DNA of 64,000 nt from Flavobacterium limi. Its GTDB lineage: Bacteria > Bacteroidota > Bacteroidia > Flavobacteriales > Flavobacteriaceae. The DNA is taken from positions 806,001 through 870,000 of the forward strand of contig NZ_JAADZV010000001.1 of assembly GCF_010645075.1 (NCBI RefSeq), in the 5' to 3' direction. Shown piece by piece: positions 9,465 to 18,712 of this stretch. The notes below the pieces were generated by a model. That model made no database searches. It was not told the origin of the DNA and saw only the letters and a list, made by a program, of their open reading frames with translations. The position numbers were made by a program, and so were the translations under genes. How positions within the stretch are numbered: the stretch's first letter is position 1; the number at the start of each line of letters is the position of its first letter.

Positions 9465-10859
9465 TTAATTATTGTTATTGTTATTTTGTTGTAAAATCTT
9501 TATGTCCGATATGCGGTCTGCAAAGAAAGTAATTTTTTCTGGATATTTCAAAATTAATATTTCATATGCTTGTATTGCTTTTGTATATTTTTTTTGTTCC
9601 AAATATACTCTGGCTAACGTCTCTGTCATTAGGTATGAATTATCTTCTTTGCTGGCGTCGGGTTGTACTGCAGGATTTATTGCTGTTTGTTTTATAGGAG
9701 AAATTTTGGGGTTTGTTTCGATGAATTTATCGATTATTTCTGCTTTTTTCTTTTTCTCTTCGTCAATCATATCATTTTCGACTATGTTTTCAACTTTTGT
9801 TTCTTTACTTACTGCTTTTGTCCGGTCAATTGGCTCAGGTTTTGCTAATTGCAGCCATTCCTGAAAAGAATGTTTCTCATTGAATGAAAAATCCAGTGGC
9901 TTTCCTATTTCCAGATTTTCTTCGGCAGTTTTTACTGTTTGTAGAACCTCAGTTTCTTTTCGTTCTTCAATTTCAGGCACTTCTTCAAAAACAACTGTTG
10001 CGGCTTCCTGTAATGAAGTATATATTGACTCTTCAATTGGTTCAACCCTTACCTCAGGAATTTTATTCTCTTCGGTTTTACCATCTTCTATTTCATCCTC
10101 TACAATTTCATCAAAAAAAGTTCTTGTTGGTTCTTTAATAGGTAATGGTTCAATGACAGGCGTTTCTTCAATAGTTGGACTTACTTTCTGAAAAGAATCT
10201 AATGTCGGTTGATTAGTAATGGAATCAATTGGATTATCTTCAATTTTTAGAGGTTCTTCAAAAGTAGTTTCTGTTACTTCTTTAAAAGAATTTAAAATGG
10301 ATTGCTCAGAAAGTGGCTCGATTGGTTTTTCTTCAGTTTCTGCAGGTTCTTCAAAAGTAACGTTTGTGACTTCTATAAACGAATCTAAAATAGATTGCTC
10401 AGAAACTGACTCAATTGGATTTTCTTCAATTTTTACAATTGCCTCAAAAGTAGTTGCATTTGTAGCTTCCTTAATCGAATCTAAGATAGACTTTTCGATA
10501 GGATCAACCCGAACTTCTGCCTGTTTTTTCTTTTCTTCTGCCAATACAATTTCGCTGTCAAGGACTGTTATGTTTAACAGGTCTCTAAGTTTGCGGTCAT
10601 AATATTCGCCCTGGATAGAAGTAAAAGTTTCAGAAGTAATAAAATCAAACAAAACCGAACGATCTGATGTGTGCGCAGCTGTAACTTTTAAAGCATAATT
10701 ATACTTAAAACTGTTTTGATTGTATAGCCCTTTTAATCGCAATGCACGTGCACTTTGAAAGTAAGGAAATTCGATCAAAACACTACCTAATGCTTCTGTC
10801 TGCTTTTCTGTAATAGCATCAGGTTTGTTAATTAGGTAAGTATAATTAGTTACGTTCAT
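9465..10859 (-). CDS. TPR-type protein with internal 32-residue repeats
   Basis: A 464-residue cytosolic protein. Residues 1-110 form a conserved head (MNVTNYTYLINKP, FPYFQSARALRLKGL). Residues about 118-300 are acidic low-complexity sequence with a repeated unit: SILDSIKEAT (124), SILDSFIEVT (156), SILNSFKEVT (188) and a degenerate TLDSFQKV (219), so the spacing is 32, 32 and about 30. The C-terminal part (about 405-456) has TPR helices (TETLARVYLEQKKYTKAIQA and ILKYPEK). The chain ends in a run of Asn. It sits between lptE and secG, 4 bases from secG. Proteins of this form are common in flavobacteria, but the role is unknown; a scaffold role is inference from the TPRs. Confidence 0.8.
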   Translation of the reverse strand: MNVTNYTYLINKPDAITEKQTEALGSVLIEFPYFQSARALRLKGLYNQNSFKYNYALKVTAAHTSDRSVLFDFITSETFTSIQGEYYDRKLRDLLNITVLDSEIVLAEEKKKQAEVRVDPIEKSILDSIKEATNATTFEAIVKIEENPIESVSEQSILDSFIEVTNVTFEEPAETEEKPIEPLSEQSILNSFKEVTETTFEEPLKIEDNPIDSITNQPTLDSFQKVSPTIEETPVIEPLPIKEPTRTFFDEIVEDEIEDGKTEENKIPEVRVEPIEESIYTSLQEAATVVFEEVPEIEERKETEVLQTVKTAEENLEIGKPLDFSFNEKHSFQEWLQLAKPEPIDRTKAVSKETKVENIVENDMIDEEKKKKAEIIDKFIETNPKISPIKQTAINPAVQPDASKEDNSYLMTETLARVYLEQKKYTKAIQAYEILILKYPEKITFFADRISDIKILQQNNNNNN

Positions 10860-10933
10860 TATTTATTATTTAATTATTTTTTTTATTATAATAGTTTTGT
10901 TTGGTCGATTGTCTTAACAATTGAGCCTAAAAA

Positions 10934-11452
10934 TTACCATTTTGCTAATGACTCATTAAAGATGTCTTGTGTGATTCTTTCAAAAATAGTTTTAAGAGCT
11001 TCATTTAAAACACTTCCAACAAGCTGGGATTGAGCTGGATAATCATGATAAAATTCGAATGTTTTTTCAAAATCGTCAGTTTCTTTCTTTTTATTTGAAA
11101 AACGAACATTTACACGAATTGTTAAACGATTTTGAGAAGCTGCTGCGTCACCATTTGTAGTTACAGCTGTTGCAGTCATTGGAGTAATTCGATAATCTAT
11201 AATTTCACCCTCATAAAGTAAATCGCCATTTGCAGTTACCAAATTTAAATTGGTTTGATTCATAATCAAATCCTGCAAAGTTAATGTAAACTCCCTGTCG
11301 ATTCCCGGCTCAATCAAATCAGCATTATTCTGAAAAAAGTTTACCTGAAATGTGTCGGCATCAATTGGAGTAGCTCCAGTAAAATTATAAATACCACATC
11401 CGCTGAAAGTTGTAGTTATTAACAGAATTAAAATGTACTTTAAGTTTTTCAT
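10934..11452 (-). CDS. lptE: LptE-family LPS-assembly lipoprotein
   Basis: A 172-residue lipoprotein. The signal peptide ends in the lipobox TTFSGC with Cys19 as the lipidated residue. It continues GIYNFTGATPID, the pattern typical of Bacteroidota LptE proteins, and has alternating strands in the mature part (RLTIRVNVRFSN). LptE plugs the LptD barrel at the outer membrane and helps insert lipopolysaccharide. Gene order (sigma-54 activator, lptE, TPR protein, secG) is one seen in other flavobacteria, to my knowledge. The assignment rests on lipobox, length and overall pattern rather than on a catalytic motif. Confidence 0.82.
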   Translation of the reverse strand: MKNLKYILILLITTTFSGCGIYNFTGATPIDADTFQVNFFQNNADLIEPGIDREFTLTLQDLIMNQTNLNLVTANGDLLYEGEIIDYRITPMTATAVTTNGDAAASQNRLTIRVNVRFSNKKKETDDFEKTFEFYHDYPAQSQLVGSVLNEALKTIFERITQDIFNESLAKW

Positions 11453-11488
11453 TTTTAAATTTAAAAATTGTCACAGGTATAATTTTGA

Positions 11489-11496
11489 CAAAGATA
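11489..11496 (-). promoter_or_regulatory. -7 promoter element (TATCTTTG) for lptE
   Basis: On the minus strand TATCTTTG matches TAnnTTTG exactly and lies 36 bases upstream of the lptE ATG, in the gap after the sigma-54 activator gene. A TTG at -33 is not evident, so confidence is moderate. Confidence 0.45.
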
Positions 11497-11524
11497 TTTA
11501 TTTTATGTCGTAAGTTTTTGTAAA

Positions 11525-12784
11525 CTATAAATCGAATTGTTTGATTTTTCGGTACAAAGTTCTTTCTGAAATGCCTAATTCATCAGCAGCAGCTTTACGT
11601 TTTCCTTTGTTTTTTTCTAATGATTTTTTGATCATTTCGATTTCTTTTTGTTCTAAACGTAAAATCTCCTCTTCTTCAATCGTTTCAGCATCCAGATAAT
11701 TATTGTCATCTTGTAGATGGTAATTATCTTCATGGGTTGTGGGTGTCATTACTGCAGTTCCTGGCTGTTCTTCAAAATCGATTTCGCTGTCATTTACTTG
11801 TGAACCGTATATTTTCTGAATTAAATTTGGATTAATGTCCTGCACTTTTGATGAACCATTTTTCATCAGTTCCAAAGTGAGTTTTTTCAAATCATTCAGG
11901 TCGCTTTTCATATCAAAAAGCACTTTATATAATATGTCTCTTTCGGTACTGAAATCACTTTCTTTTTTGCTGTCGCTGATTACAGAAGGCAGATTGCTTC
12001 CTTCGGCAGGCAAATACGATTGTAAAGTTGCTAATGAAATATCCCGGTTAGTCTCCAATACGGAAATTTGTTCTGCCACATTTCGTAATTGACGAATATT
12101 ACCGCTCCATCTGAATTTTTGTAAAAGCTGCACCGCATTATCATCCAGTTTCAATGGGGGCATTTTGTATTTATGCGCAAAATCAGCTACAAACTTCCGG
12201 AACAACAAATGAATGTCATCGTTTCTTTCACGTAAAGGCGGCAAAGTGATTTCGACTGTGCTTAAACGATAATACAAATCTTCACGGAATTTCCCTTTTT
12301 CAATTGCATTAAATAAATTGACATTCGTTGCAGCGACAATTCTCACATTGGTTTTCTGAACCTGTGAAGAACCTACTTTTATAAATTCTCCATTTTCAAG
12401 TACACGCAGCAAACGAACCTGTGTTGTTAAAGGTAATTCTCCAACTTCGTCCAGAAAAATAGTTCCTCCGTCAGCCACTTCAAAATAACCTTCACGTGTA
12501 TTTGTTGCGCCGGTAAAAGCTCCTTTTTCGTGTCCGAAAAGTTCACTATCAATTGTTCCTTCCGGAATCGCTCCACAGTTTACTGCAATATATTTTCCGT
12601 GCTTTCTGTGTGAAAGCGAATGTATAATCCTTGGAATATTTTCTTTACCAACACCACTTTCCCCGGTTACCATAACCGAAATATCAGTCGGAGCCACCTG
12701 AATTGACTTTTCTATCGCACGGTTTAATTTTGGGTCATTCCCAATAATTTCAAATCGTTGTTTTATTGCCTGAACTGATTCCAT
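11525..12784 (-). CDS. Sigma-54-dependent transcriptional activator
   Basis: A 419-residue bacterial enhancer-binding protein without a receiver domain. The AAA+ core (about 10-240) has Walker A GESGVGKE (41-48), the sigma-54-contacting GAFTGA (88-93), Walker B GTIFLDEVGEL (107-117) and an arginine-finger region around FREDLYYRLS. After a linker with predicted disorder, the C-terminus is a Fis-type helix-turn-helix (KRKAAADELGISERTLYRKI). It drives RNA polymerase with RpoN. The lack of a sensory domain means activity is set by abundance or a partner (inference). It is 141 bases downstream of miaB and 72 upstream of lptE. Confidence 0.95.
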   Translation of the reverse strand: MESVQAIKQRFEIIGNDPKLNRAIEKSIQVAPTDISVMVTGESGVGKENIPRIIHSLSHRKHGKYIAVNCGAIPEGTIDSELFGHEKGAFTGATNTREGYFEVADGGTIFLDEVGELPLTTQVRLLRVLENGEFIKVGSSQVQKTNVRIVAATNVNLFNAIEKGKFREDLYYRLSTVEITLPPLRERNDDIHLLFRKFVADFAHKYKMPPLKLDDNAVQLLQKFRWSGNIRQLRNVAEQISVLETNRDISLATLQSYLPAEGSNLPSVISDSKKESDFSTERDILYKVLFDMKSDLNDLKKLTLELMKNGSSKVQDINPNLIQKIYGSQVNDSEIDFEEQPGTAVMTPTTHEDNYHLQDDNNYLDAETIEEEEILRLEQKEIEMIKKSLEKNKGKRKAAADELGISERTLYRKIKQFDL

Positions 12785-12925
12785 TTGTATTTTGTTTCAA
12801 GTTGTTATTTGTTTAAGGTTTCAGGTCTGAACTTGAACTTTAAACTTATTGGCTTGTATTTTTTTGTTTCTGATTTGAAGTTACAGAAATAACCTGAAAC
12901 TTAAAACCTGAAGATTCAAACAATT

Positions 12926-14371
12926 TTAATTCATTTCACTCAACCCAACAGCTTCGCCTTTTAAGGTTCCGCTTGTACAGCTTGTAATTTTTACATTCAC
13001 AAAATCCCCAATTTTATAATTCTCTTTAGGGAAAACCACTGTAATACTCTGAGAATTTCTTCCGGAGAATTCTTCTTTTGATTTTTTAGAAACTTTCTCC
13101 ACTAAAACTTCAACGGTTTTGCTCACAAATTCCTCGCTTCTAAACCAGGCATGTTTTTGTTGTAAATCAACAATTTCCTGTAATCTTCGGGCTTTAGTTT
13201 CTTCTTCAACATCATCTTTCATTTTTCTTCCCGCCAGAGTTCCCGGGCGTTCAGAATACGAATACATATAACCGAAATTATATTTTACATATTCCATTAA
13301 ACTCATAGTATCCTGATGATCTTGTTCAGTTTCTGTTGGGAAGCCGGCAATCATATCCTGCGAAATCGAAGCATCCGGAACAATTGTTCTAATTTTATCA
13401 ATCAAAGTCATGTATTCTTCACGGGAATGCAAACGATTCATTTCTTTTAAAATTCTGTTGCTTCCGGACTGAACCGGTAAATGAATGTGTTTACAAATGT
13501 TTGGATATTTTGCCATAACATGCAAAATACTTTCATGCATATCCTGCGGATTAGAAGTGGAAAAACGAATGCGCATTTTTGGAAAACCAACCGCAACCAT
13601 TTCAAGCAATTGATCAAAATCGACAGCAGTTGCTTTCTGCATTTCAGAAGCATTTACGAAATCTTTTTTCAAACCTCCGCCGTACCACAGATAACTGTCT
13701 ACGTTTTGTCCAAGAAGTGTAATTTCTTTAAAACCTTTATTCCACAAATCCTGAATTTCAGCCATAATACTTTGCGGTTCACGGCTTCGCTCACGTCCGC
13801 GCGTAAACGGCACAACGCAAAATGTGCACATATTGTCACATCCTCGCGTAATCGAAACCAAAGCTGTGATTCCATTACTCATCAAACGAACTGGCGAAAT
13901 ATCTCCGTAGGTTTCTTCTTTTGATAAAATTACATTAATGGCGTCGCGGCCTTCTTCAACTTCCGCTAACAAATTCGGAAGATCTTTATAAGCATCCGGA
14001 CCAACGACAAGATCAACGATTTTTTCTTCTTCCAGAAACTGGCTTTTTAAACGTTCTGCCATACAGCCTAAAACGCCCACTTTCATTTTCGGGTTGGTAC
14101 GTTTCACGGCGTTGTATTTTTCAAGACGTTTACGTATGGTTTGCTCGGCTTTGTCACGAATTGAGCAGGTATTAACCAAAACCAAATCAGCTTCTTCTAA
14201 AACGGAAGTTGTGTTATATCCGCCATCAGACAAAATGGAAGCTACGACCTCGCTGTCCGAAAAATTCATCGCACAGCCGTAACTTTCTATAAATAGTTTT
14301 TTAGTATTCTCAGGTTTATTTTTCAAAACAAGACTTTCGCCCTGCTTGCTTTCTTCAATAATCTTTTCCAT
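12926..14371 (-). CDS. miaB: tRNA-2-methylthio-N6-dimethylallyladenosine synthase MiaB
   Basis: A 481-residue radical-SAM methylthiotransferase that modifies A37 of tRNAs reading UNN codons. The N-terminal domain carries the three Cys for the auxiliary iron-sulfur cluster: C33 (ESYGCAMN), C69 (NTCSIRDKAE) and C103 (GCMAERLK). The radical-SAM CxxxCxxC is C178, C182 and C185 (GCDNMCTFC). A TRAM domain closes the C-terminus (about 415-478). The length is normal for Bacteroidota MiaB, which carry an extra N-terminal tail. A well-formed -33/-7 promoter lies just upstream. Confidence 0.97.
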   Translation of the reverse strand: MEKIIEESKQGESLVLKNKPENTKKLFIESYGCAMNFSDSEVVASILSDGGYNTTSVLEEADLVLVNTCSIRDKAEQTIRKRLEKYNAVKRTNPKMKVGVLGCMAERLKSQFLEEEKIVDLVVGPDAYKDLPNLLAEVEEGRDAINVILSKEETYGDISPVRLMSNGITALVSITRGCDNMCTFCVVPFTRGRERSREPQSIMAEIQDLWNKGFKEITLLGQNVDSYLWYGGGLKKDFVNASEMQKATAVDFDQLLEMVAVGFPKMRIRFSTSNPQDMHESILHVMAKYPNICKHIHLPVQSGSNRILKEMNRLHSREEYMTLIDKIRTIVPDASISQDMIAGFPTETEQDHQDTMSLMEYVKYNFGYMYSYSERPGTLAGRKMKDDVEEETKARRLQEIVDLQQKHAWFRSEEFVSKTVEVLVEKVSKKSKEEFSGRNSQSITVVFPKENYKIGDFVNVKITSCTSGTLKGEAVGLSEMN

Positions 14372-14388
14372 TATAAAAATTCAAAGTG

Positions 14389-14420
14389 CAAAGATAGCGC
14401 AAATATCATGAATATGACAA
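14389..14420 (-). promoter_or_regulatory. -33/-7 promoter of miaB
   Basis: On the minus strand TTG (complement of 14418-14420) and TATCTTTG (complement of 14389-14396) are 21 bases apart, both perfect matches to the Bacteroidota consensus. The ATG at 14371 lies 17 bases beyond the -7 box. Confidence 0.75.
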
Positions 14421-14516
14421 GATGTCAGATAAAGAATTAACAATGTTTTCAGAATCGTTTGGTAACATTTTTTTGCAAATACATTTTACATTTTACAAAT
14501 TGTATTTTACTTATTA

Positions 14517-14660
14517 GGGAGCTATTCCGGCTCTCCGTTTCAAGTCCTCATTAAAAAAGCAAAGTTTCTAATGTTTAAAAAGAGCTCCGCTGGTCGCTTT
14601 TTTAAAACAGGAAACTTTTGCTTTTTTAACTCCTGGCTTTTCACTTCAATCCGGACTAGG
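14517..14660. repeat. Structured intergenic repeat, copy 1
   Basis: About 144 bases with a sequence relative at 41812-42002. Conserved flanks are GGGAGCTATTCCGGCT, TCCGTTTCAAGTCCTCA and, at the end, GGCTTTTCACTTCAA and GACTAGG. Between them lies a long two-part hairpin: outer stem 14553-14568 with 14611-14627, inner stem 14573-14582 with 14597-14608. In the second copy the arms differ in sequence but still pair. It fills most of the 474-base miaB/topA divergent gap and contains no ORF. It could be a structured RNA or a small mobile repeat. Confidence 0.75.
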
Positions 14661-14799
14661 AACTTTAGTGTTATAAAGAACATTTCGTGGCTATGAACCT
14701 TTAAAAATTATACCTATATATATAATTAATCTGTTTACAGATAAATCTTCAATTTTTAGAATCATAATCCCAAAATACTTCAAAAATGAATTATCAGGG

Positions 14800-14828
14800 T
14801 TGATATTTAAAAAAAACTTCTACTTTTG
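14800..14828 (+). promoter_or_regulatory. -33/-7 promoter of topA
   Basis: TTG at 14800-14802 and TACTTTTG at 14821-14828 with an 18-base spacer, both perfect consensus matches. The topA ATG begins 17 bases after the -7 box. Confidence 0.78.
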
Positions 14829-14845
14829 TTGCAGAAAAATAGACT

Positions 14846-17362
14846 ATGGCAAAGAATTTAGTAATAGTGGAGTCACCTGCAAAGGCGAAAACAATCGAGA
14901 AATTTCTCGGGAACGATTTTCAGGTGGAGTCAAGTTATGGACACATAGCCGACTTACCTTCCAAGGAAATAGGAGTAGATGTAGAAAATGGGTTTAAACC
15001 TAAATACGAAGTTTCTTCTGATAAAAAAGCCTTGGTTAGCAAGCTTAAAACACTATCTAAAAATGCCGAAACGGTTTGGTTAGCGAGCGATGAGGACCGC
15101 GAGGGGGAGGCTATTTCATGGCACTTGGCGGAAGAATTAAAACTGGATACCAAAAAAACCAAAAGAATCGTTTTTCACGAGATTACCAAAAGCGCGATTC
15201 TTAAAGCAATAGATAATCCAAGAGAAATTGATTATAATTTAGTAAATGCACAACAGGCACGTCGTGTTCTGGATCGTTTAGTGGGTTATGAATTATCTCC
15301 GGTTCTATGGAGAAAAATTAAAGGAGGGCTTTCTGCCGGACGTGTCCAATCTGTTTCTGTTCGTTTAATTGTAGAAAGAGAACGCGAAATCCAAACCTTT
15401 AATGCAGTTGCAACTTATTCTGTTGTTGCAGAATTCGTAAATGAAGCAGGAAAAGCTTTTAAAGCAAAACTGCCAAAAAATTTCAACACTAAAAAAGAAG
15501 CCGAAGATTTTTTAAATCAAAATATCGGTTCTATATATAAGGTAGCAGATTTAGAAACTAAGCCTACCAAAAAATCACCGACAGCACCATTTACAACTTC
15601 TACGCTTCAGCAGGAAGCAGCAAGAAAATTGTATTTGCCGGTTGGTATCACCATGCAGCTGGCACAGCGTTTATACGAAGCGGGACTTATTACTTATATG
15701 AGAACGGACTCGGTAAATCTTTCAAAAGAAGCAATGGATGCTGCTGAAGCTGAAATCATAAAGTCTTATGGAAAAGAATTCTCTAAACCGAGAATTTTTG
15801 CCAATAAAAATAAAGGTGCTCAGGAAGCACACGAAGCTATTCGCCCTACTGATATGTCTCGTCATTCAGTAAATATTGATCGTGATCAGGCTCGTTTATA
15901 TGATTTGATCTGGAAAAGAACTTTAGCTTCGCAAATGAGTGATGCACAGCTTGAAAGAACAAATGTGAAAATAGAGGCCGATAATCATAGTGAAATCTTT
16001 ACAGCTTCAGGAGAAGTATTGCTTTTTGAAGGTTTCTTGAAGGTTTATTTAGAAGGTCACGATGACGATGAAGAAGAACAGGAAGGAATGTTACCTGCAT
16101 TAAAAGTAAATGAAAAGTTAGCTAATAATTACATCACGGCAACTGAAAGATATTCAAGACCGCCAGCAAGGTATACAGAAGCTTCTTTGGTGAAAAAATT
16201 AGAAGAATTAGGAATCGGACGTCCGTCTACGTATGCACCGACTATTTCTACTATCATCAATAGAAATTATGTAGAAAAAGGAACTCTTGAAGGGCAAGAA
16301 CGTAACTATACACAACTTACTTTGCAAAATAGCAAAGTTGGAGAAAAATTGCTAAAAGAAAACACAGGTTCAGATAAAGGGAAACTAGTTCCAACAGATA
16401 TAGGGACCATTGTTACCGATTTCTTAGTGAAAAATTTCGGAAATATTCTGGACTATAATTTCACTGCAAAAGTAGAGCAGGATTTTGATGAAATTGCTGA
16501 AGGAAATATTGATTGGGCAACCATGATGCAGGAATTCTATGATAAGTTTCATCCAAATGTTAAAGATGTTGAGGCAAATGCAGAAAGAGAAAGCGGTGAA
16601 AGAATTCTTGGAAAAGATGCAGATGGAAGGCAAGTGTCTGTTCGTTTAGGGAAGTTTGGTCCTATGGCTCAAATAGGAGAAGCTGACGATGAAGATAAAA
16701 AATTTGCCAGTTTAATGGCAGATCAAAATATAGGGAATATTACTTTAGAAGATGCTTTGAATCTTTTCTTACTTCCTAAAAACTTAGGAGAATATAAAGG
16801 AGAAGAAGTTGAAGTGAGTAATGGACGTTACGGGCCTTATGTACGTCATGGAAGTGTTTTTATTTCTCTTCCAAGAGGAGAAGATCCACTTGCGGTTACA
16901 AAAGAAAGGGCTCAGGAGCTAATTGATGAAAAAGCTCTTGCTGATGCGCCAATTGCAGTTTACAAAGGTGAAGCAGTTCAGAAAGGTGTAGGGCGCTTTG
17001 GTCCGTTTATAAAATGGAATGGTCTTTTTGTGAATGTCAGTAAAAAATACAATTTTGATAATTTATCTCAGGCTGACGTTGAAGAGCTGATAGAAGATAA
17101 ATTACAAAAAAACATTGATAAGGTTCTTCATAATTGGGAAGAAGAAGGAATTGTTGTTGAAAAAGCAAGATGGGGACGCTCAGTAATTTTAAAAGGTAAA
17201 ATCAAAATTGAATTGAGTAAAGATGTTGATGCGACAAAATTGACGTTGGCTCAGGTTCAGGAAATGATCGCGGCTAAAACGCCTGCAAAGAAAACACCTG
17301 TAAAAAAAGCAACAACCGCAAAAAAAGCACCAGCAAAAAAAACAGCTGCTAAAAAGAAATAA
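14846..17362 (+). CDS. topA: DNA topoisomerase I (type IA)
   Basis: An 838-residue enzyme that relaxes negative supercoils by single-strand passage. The N-terminal TOPRIM domain begins MAKNLVIVESPAKAKTIEKF and has the metal-binding SDEDREGEAISWH (81-93). The catalytic Tyr is Y284 in LITYMRTDSVNLS. In place of Cys4 zinc fingers the C-terminal third has repeated TopA C-terminal motifs (GRYGPYVRHG, GRFGPFIKW, ARWGRSVILKG). The chain ends in a Lys/Ala-rich tail (AKKTPAKK repeats), as is usual in Bacteroidota. The next gene starts 3 bases after the stop. Confidence 0.98.
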   Translation: MAKNLVIVESPAKAKTIEKFLGNDFQVESSYGHIADLPSKEIGVDVENGFKPKYEVSSDKKALVSKLKTLSKNAETVWLASDEDREGEAISWHLAEELKLDTKKTKRIVFHEITKSAILKAIDNPREIDYNLVNAQQARRVLDRLVGYELSPVLWRKIKGGLSAGRVQSVSVRLIVEREREIQTFNAVATYSVVAEFVNEAGKAFKAKLPKNFNTKKEAEDFLNQNIGSIYKVADLETKPTKKSPTAPFTTSTLQQEAARKLYLPVGITMQLAQRLYEAGLITYMRTDSVNLSKEAMDAAEAEIIKSYGKEFSKPRIFANKNKGAQEAHEAIRPTDMSRHSVNIDRDQARLYDLIWKRTLASQMSDAQLERTNVKIEADNHSEIFTASGEVLLFEGFLKVYLEGHDDDEEEQEGMLPALKVNEKLANNYITATERYSRPPARYTEASLVKKLEELGIGRPSTYAPTISTIINRNYVEKGTLEGQERNYTQLTLQNSKVGEKLLKENTGSDKGKLVPTDIGTIVTDFLVKNFGNILDYNFTAKVEQDFDEIAEGNIDWATMMQEFYDKFHPNVKDVEANAERESGERILGKDADGRQVSVRLGKFGPMAQIGEADDEDKKFASLMADQNIGNITLEDALNLFLLPKNLGEYKGEEVEVSNGRYGPYVRHGSVFISLPRGEDPLAVTKERAQELIDEKALADAPIAVYKGEAVQKGVGRFGPFIKWNGLFVNVSKKYNFDNLSQADVEELIEDKLQKNIDKVLHNWEEEGIVVEKARWGRSVILKGKIKIELSKDVDATKLTLAQVQEMIAAKTPAKKTPVKKATTAKKAPAKKTAAKKK

Positions 17363-17365
17363 AAA

Positions 17366-18517
17366 ATGGAATTTGATTTTCTGGAACCGGTTAACGAAGG
17401 AATTTTAAAATTTATTAGTTCGTTATCTTCTCAAGAATTAGGTGGTAAAATTGTTTTGCACACTCAGGATCAATTTCCTGATTTAAGTAAAATTAATATT
17501 GCCATTGTTGGAGTATTGGAAGACCGCAGAAATATTGATATTGTTAATGAGGTTAACCTGACAGCTGTTCGTAAAAAACTTTACGGAATGTTTCCTGGTA
17601 ATTGGGATGCTTCGATTGCTGATTTAGGCGATATTTTAGCTGGTGATTCAGTAGAAGATACTTATTTTGCATTAAAAAAAGTAGCTTCGTTATTAATAAA
17701 AAATAAAGTGATTCCGATAGTTATAGGAGGTTCGCAGGATTTGACTTATGCTTTATATCGTAGTTATGATGACTTAGAGCAAATGGTCAATATGGTTTCT
17801 GTAGATAATAGATTTGATTTTGGCAAAGAAAATGAATTAGTTTCGTCTAATTCTTATTTGACAAAAATCATAATTGATGAGCCTAATAATCTTTTTAACT
17901 ATTGTAATATAGGTTATCAAACCTATTATAATTCTCAGGAAGAAATTGATTTGATTGAAAAGTTATTTTTTGATGCTTATCGATTAGGTGAAATTTCAAA
18001 CAATATAGCTTTGGCTGAACCTGTTTTTAGGGACGCTGATTTAGTTAGCATCGACTTAAATTCGGTAAAGTCATCAGATTCAGGAAATATGGTTTCTTTT
18101 GAACCGAATGGTTTTAACGGAAAAGAGATTTGTTCTTTGTCGCGCTATGCAGGTATTAGTGATAAAGTTTCATCTTTTGGAATTTTTAATCATAATAGTA
18201 CTTTACATGAATCGGCTATAATTGCTCAGATGATCTGGTATTTTGTTGAAGGCTATCATTATCGTTCTAAAGAGTATCCTTTTGGAAGCAGAACAAATTA
18301 TTTAAAATATATTGTTCCACTTGAAGAAGAGGAGTTGATTTTTTACAAAAGTGATAAAACAGATCGATGGTGGATTGAAATTCCTTTTTTGTCAAATGGA
18401 AACAATAAGTTGAAAAGAAATACGTTGTTACCTTGTTCCTATGATGAGTATTTATCTGCTTGTAATCAGGAATTGCCTGAAAGATGGTGGAAAGCACAAC
18501 GAAAAAACGCTTTGTAA
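17366..18517 (+). CDS. Arginase/formimidoylglutamase-fold protein with degenerate metal site
   Basis: A 383-residue protein of the ureohydrolase fold. The fold is shown by KNKVIPIVIGGSQDLTYAL (equivalent to the GGDHS region), MVSVDNRFDFG (equivalent to DAHxD) and DLVSIDLNSVKSSDSG (equivalent to SxDxDxxDP). In all three, ligands for the two Mn ions are changed: GGDHS is GGSQD, DAHLD is DNRFD, DxDxxDP is DLNSVKS. Arginase-type catalysis is therefore unlikely, and a binding or structural role is inferred. It starts 3 bases after topA and precedes the gldKLMN operon by 261 bases. Database names such as arginase should be treated with caution. Confidence 0.85.
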   Translation: MEFDFLEPVNEGILKFISSLSSQELGGKIVLHTQDQFPDLSKINIAIVGVLEDRRNIDIVNEVNLTAVRKKLYGMFPGNWDASIADLGDILAGDSVEDTYFALKKVASLLIKNKVIPIVIGGSQDLTYALYRSYDDLEQMVNMVSVDNRFDFGKENELVSSNSYLTKIIIDEPNNLFNYCNIGYQTYYNSQEEIDLIEKLFFDAYRLGEISNNIALAEPVFRDADLVSIDLNSVKSSDSGNMVSFEPNGFNGKEICSLSRYAGISDKVSSFGIFNHNSTLHESAIIAQMIWYFVEGYHYRSKEYPFGSRTNYLKYIVPLEEEELIFYKSDKTDRWWIEIPFLSNGNNKLKRNTLLPCSYDEYLSACNQELPERWWKAQRKNAL

Positions 18518-18532
18518 TTAATATATTTAGTT

Positions 18533-18570
18533 AAAAATCTTAATTTTTAATTTTATAAGGATTTTATTTT
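18533..18570 (+). terminator. Weak terminator after the topA/arginase-fold pair
   Basis: AAAAATCTTA (18533-18542) can pair with TAAGGATTTT (18556-18565) with one bulge, followed by more T. The stem is AT-rich and weak, but the location between two transcription units fits. Confidence 0.35.
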
Positions 18571-18712
18571 ATTTCAGATAGTACGAATAAAAGCATTAAT
18601 CATAAAATTTAGCATTTTAGGGTGATTATTTTTAACTCTTTCTTGATAAAATATTTTTTTTTTATTTTTTTTAACATTAATTTTGACCGCTGAAATAAAT
18701 ATAGATATTGTA

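Noticed and set aside
9472-10602. Several plus-strand ORFs opposite the TPR-protein gene
   Set aside because: They are complementary shadows of the repetitive Glu/Ser/Thr-rich coding sequence; no start context or family.
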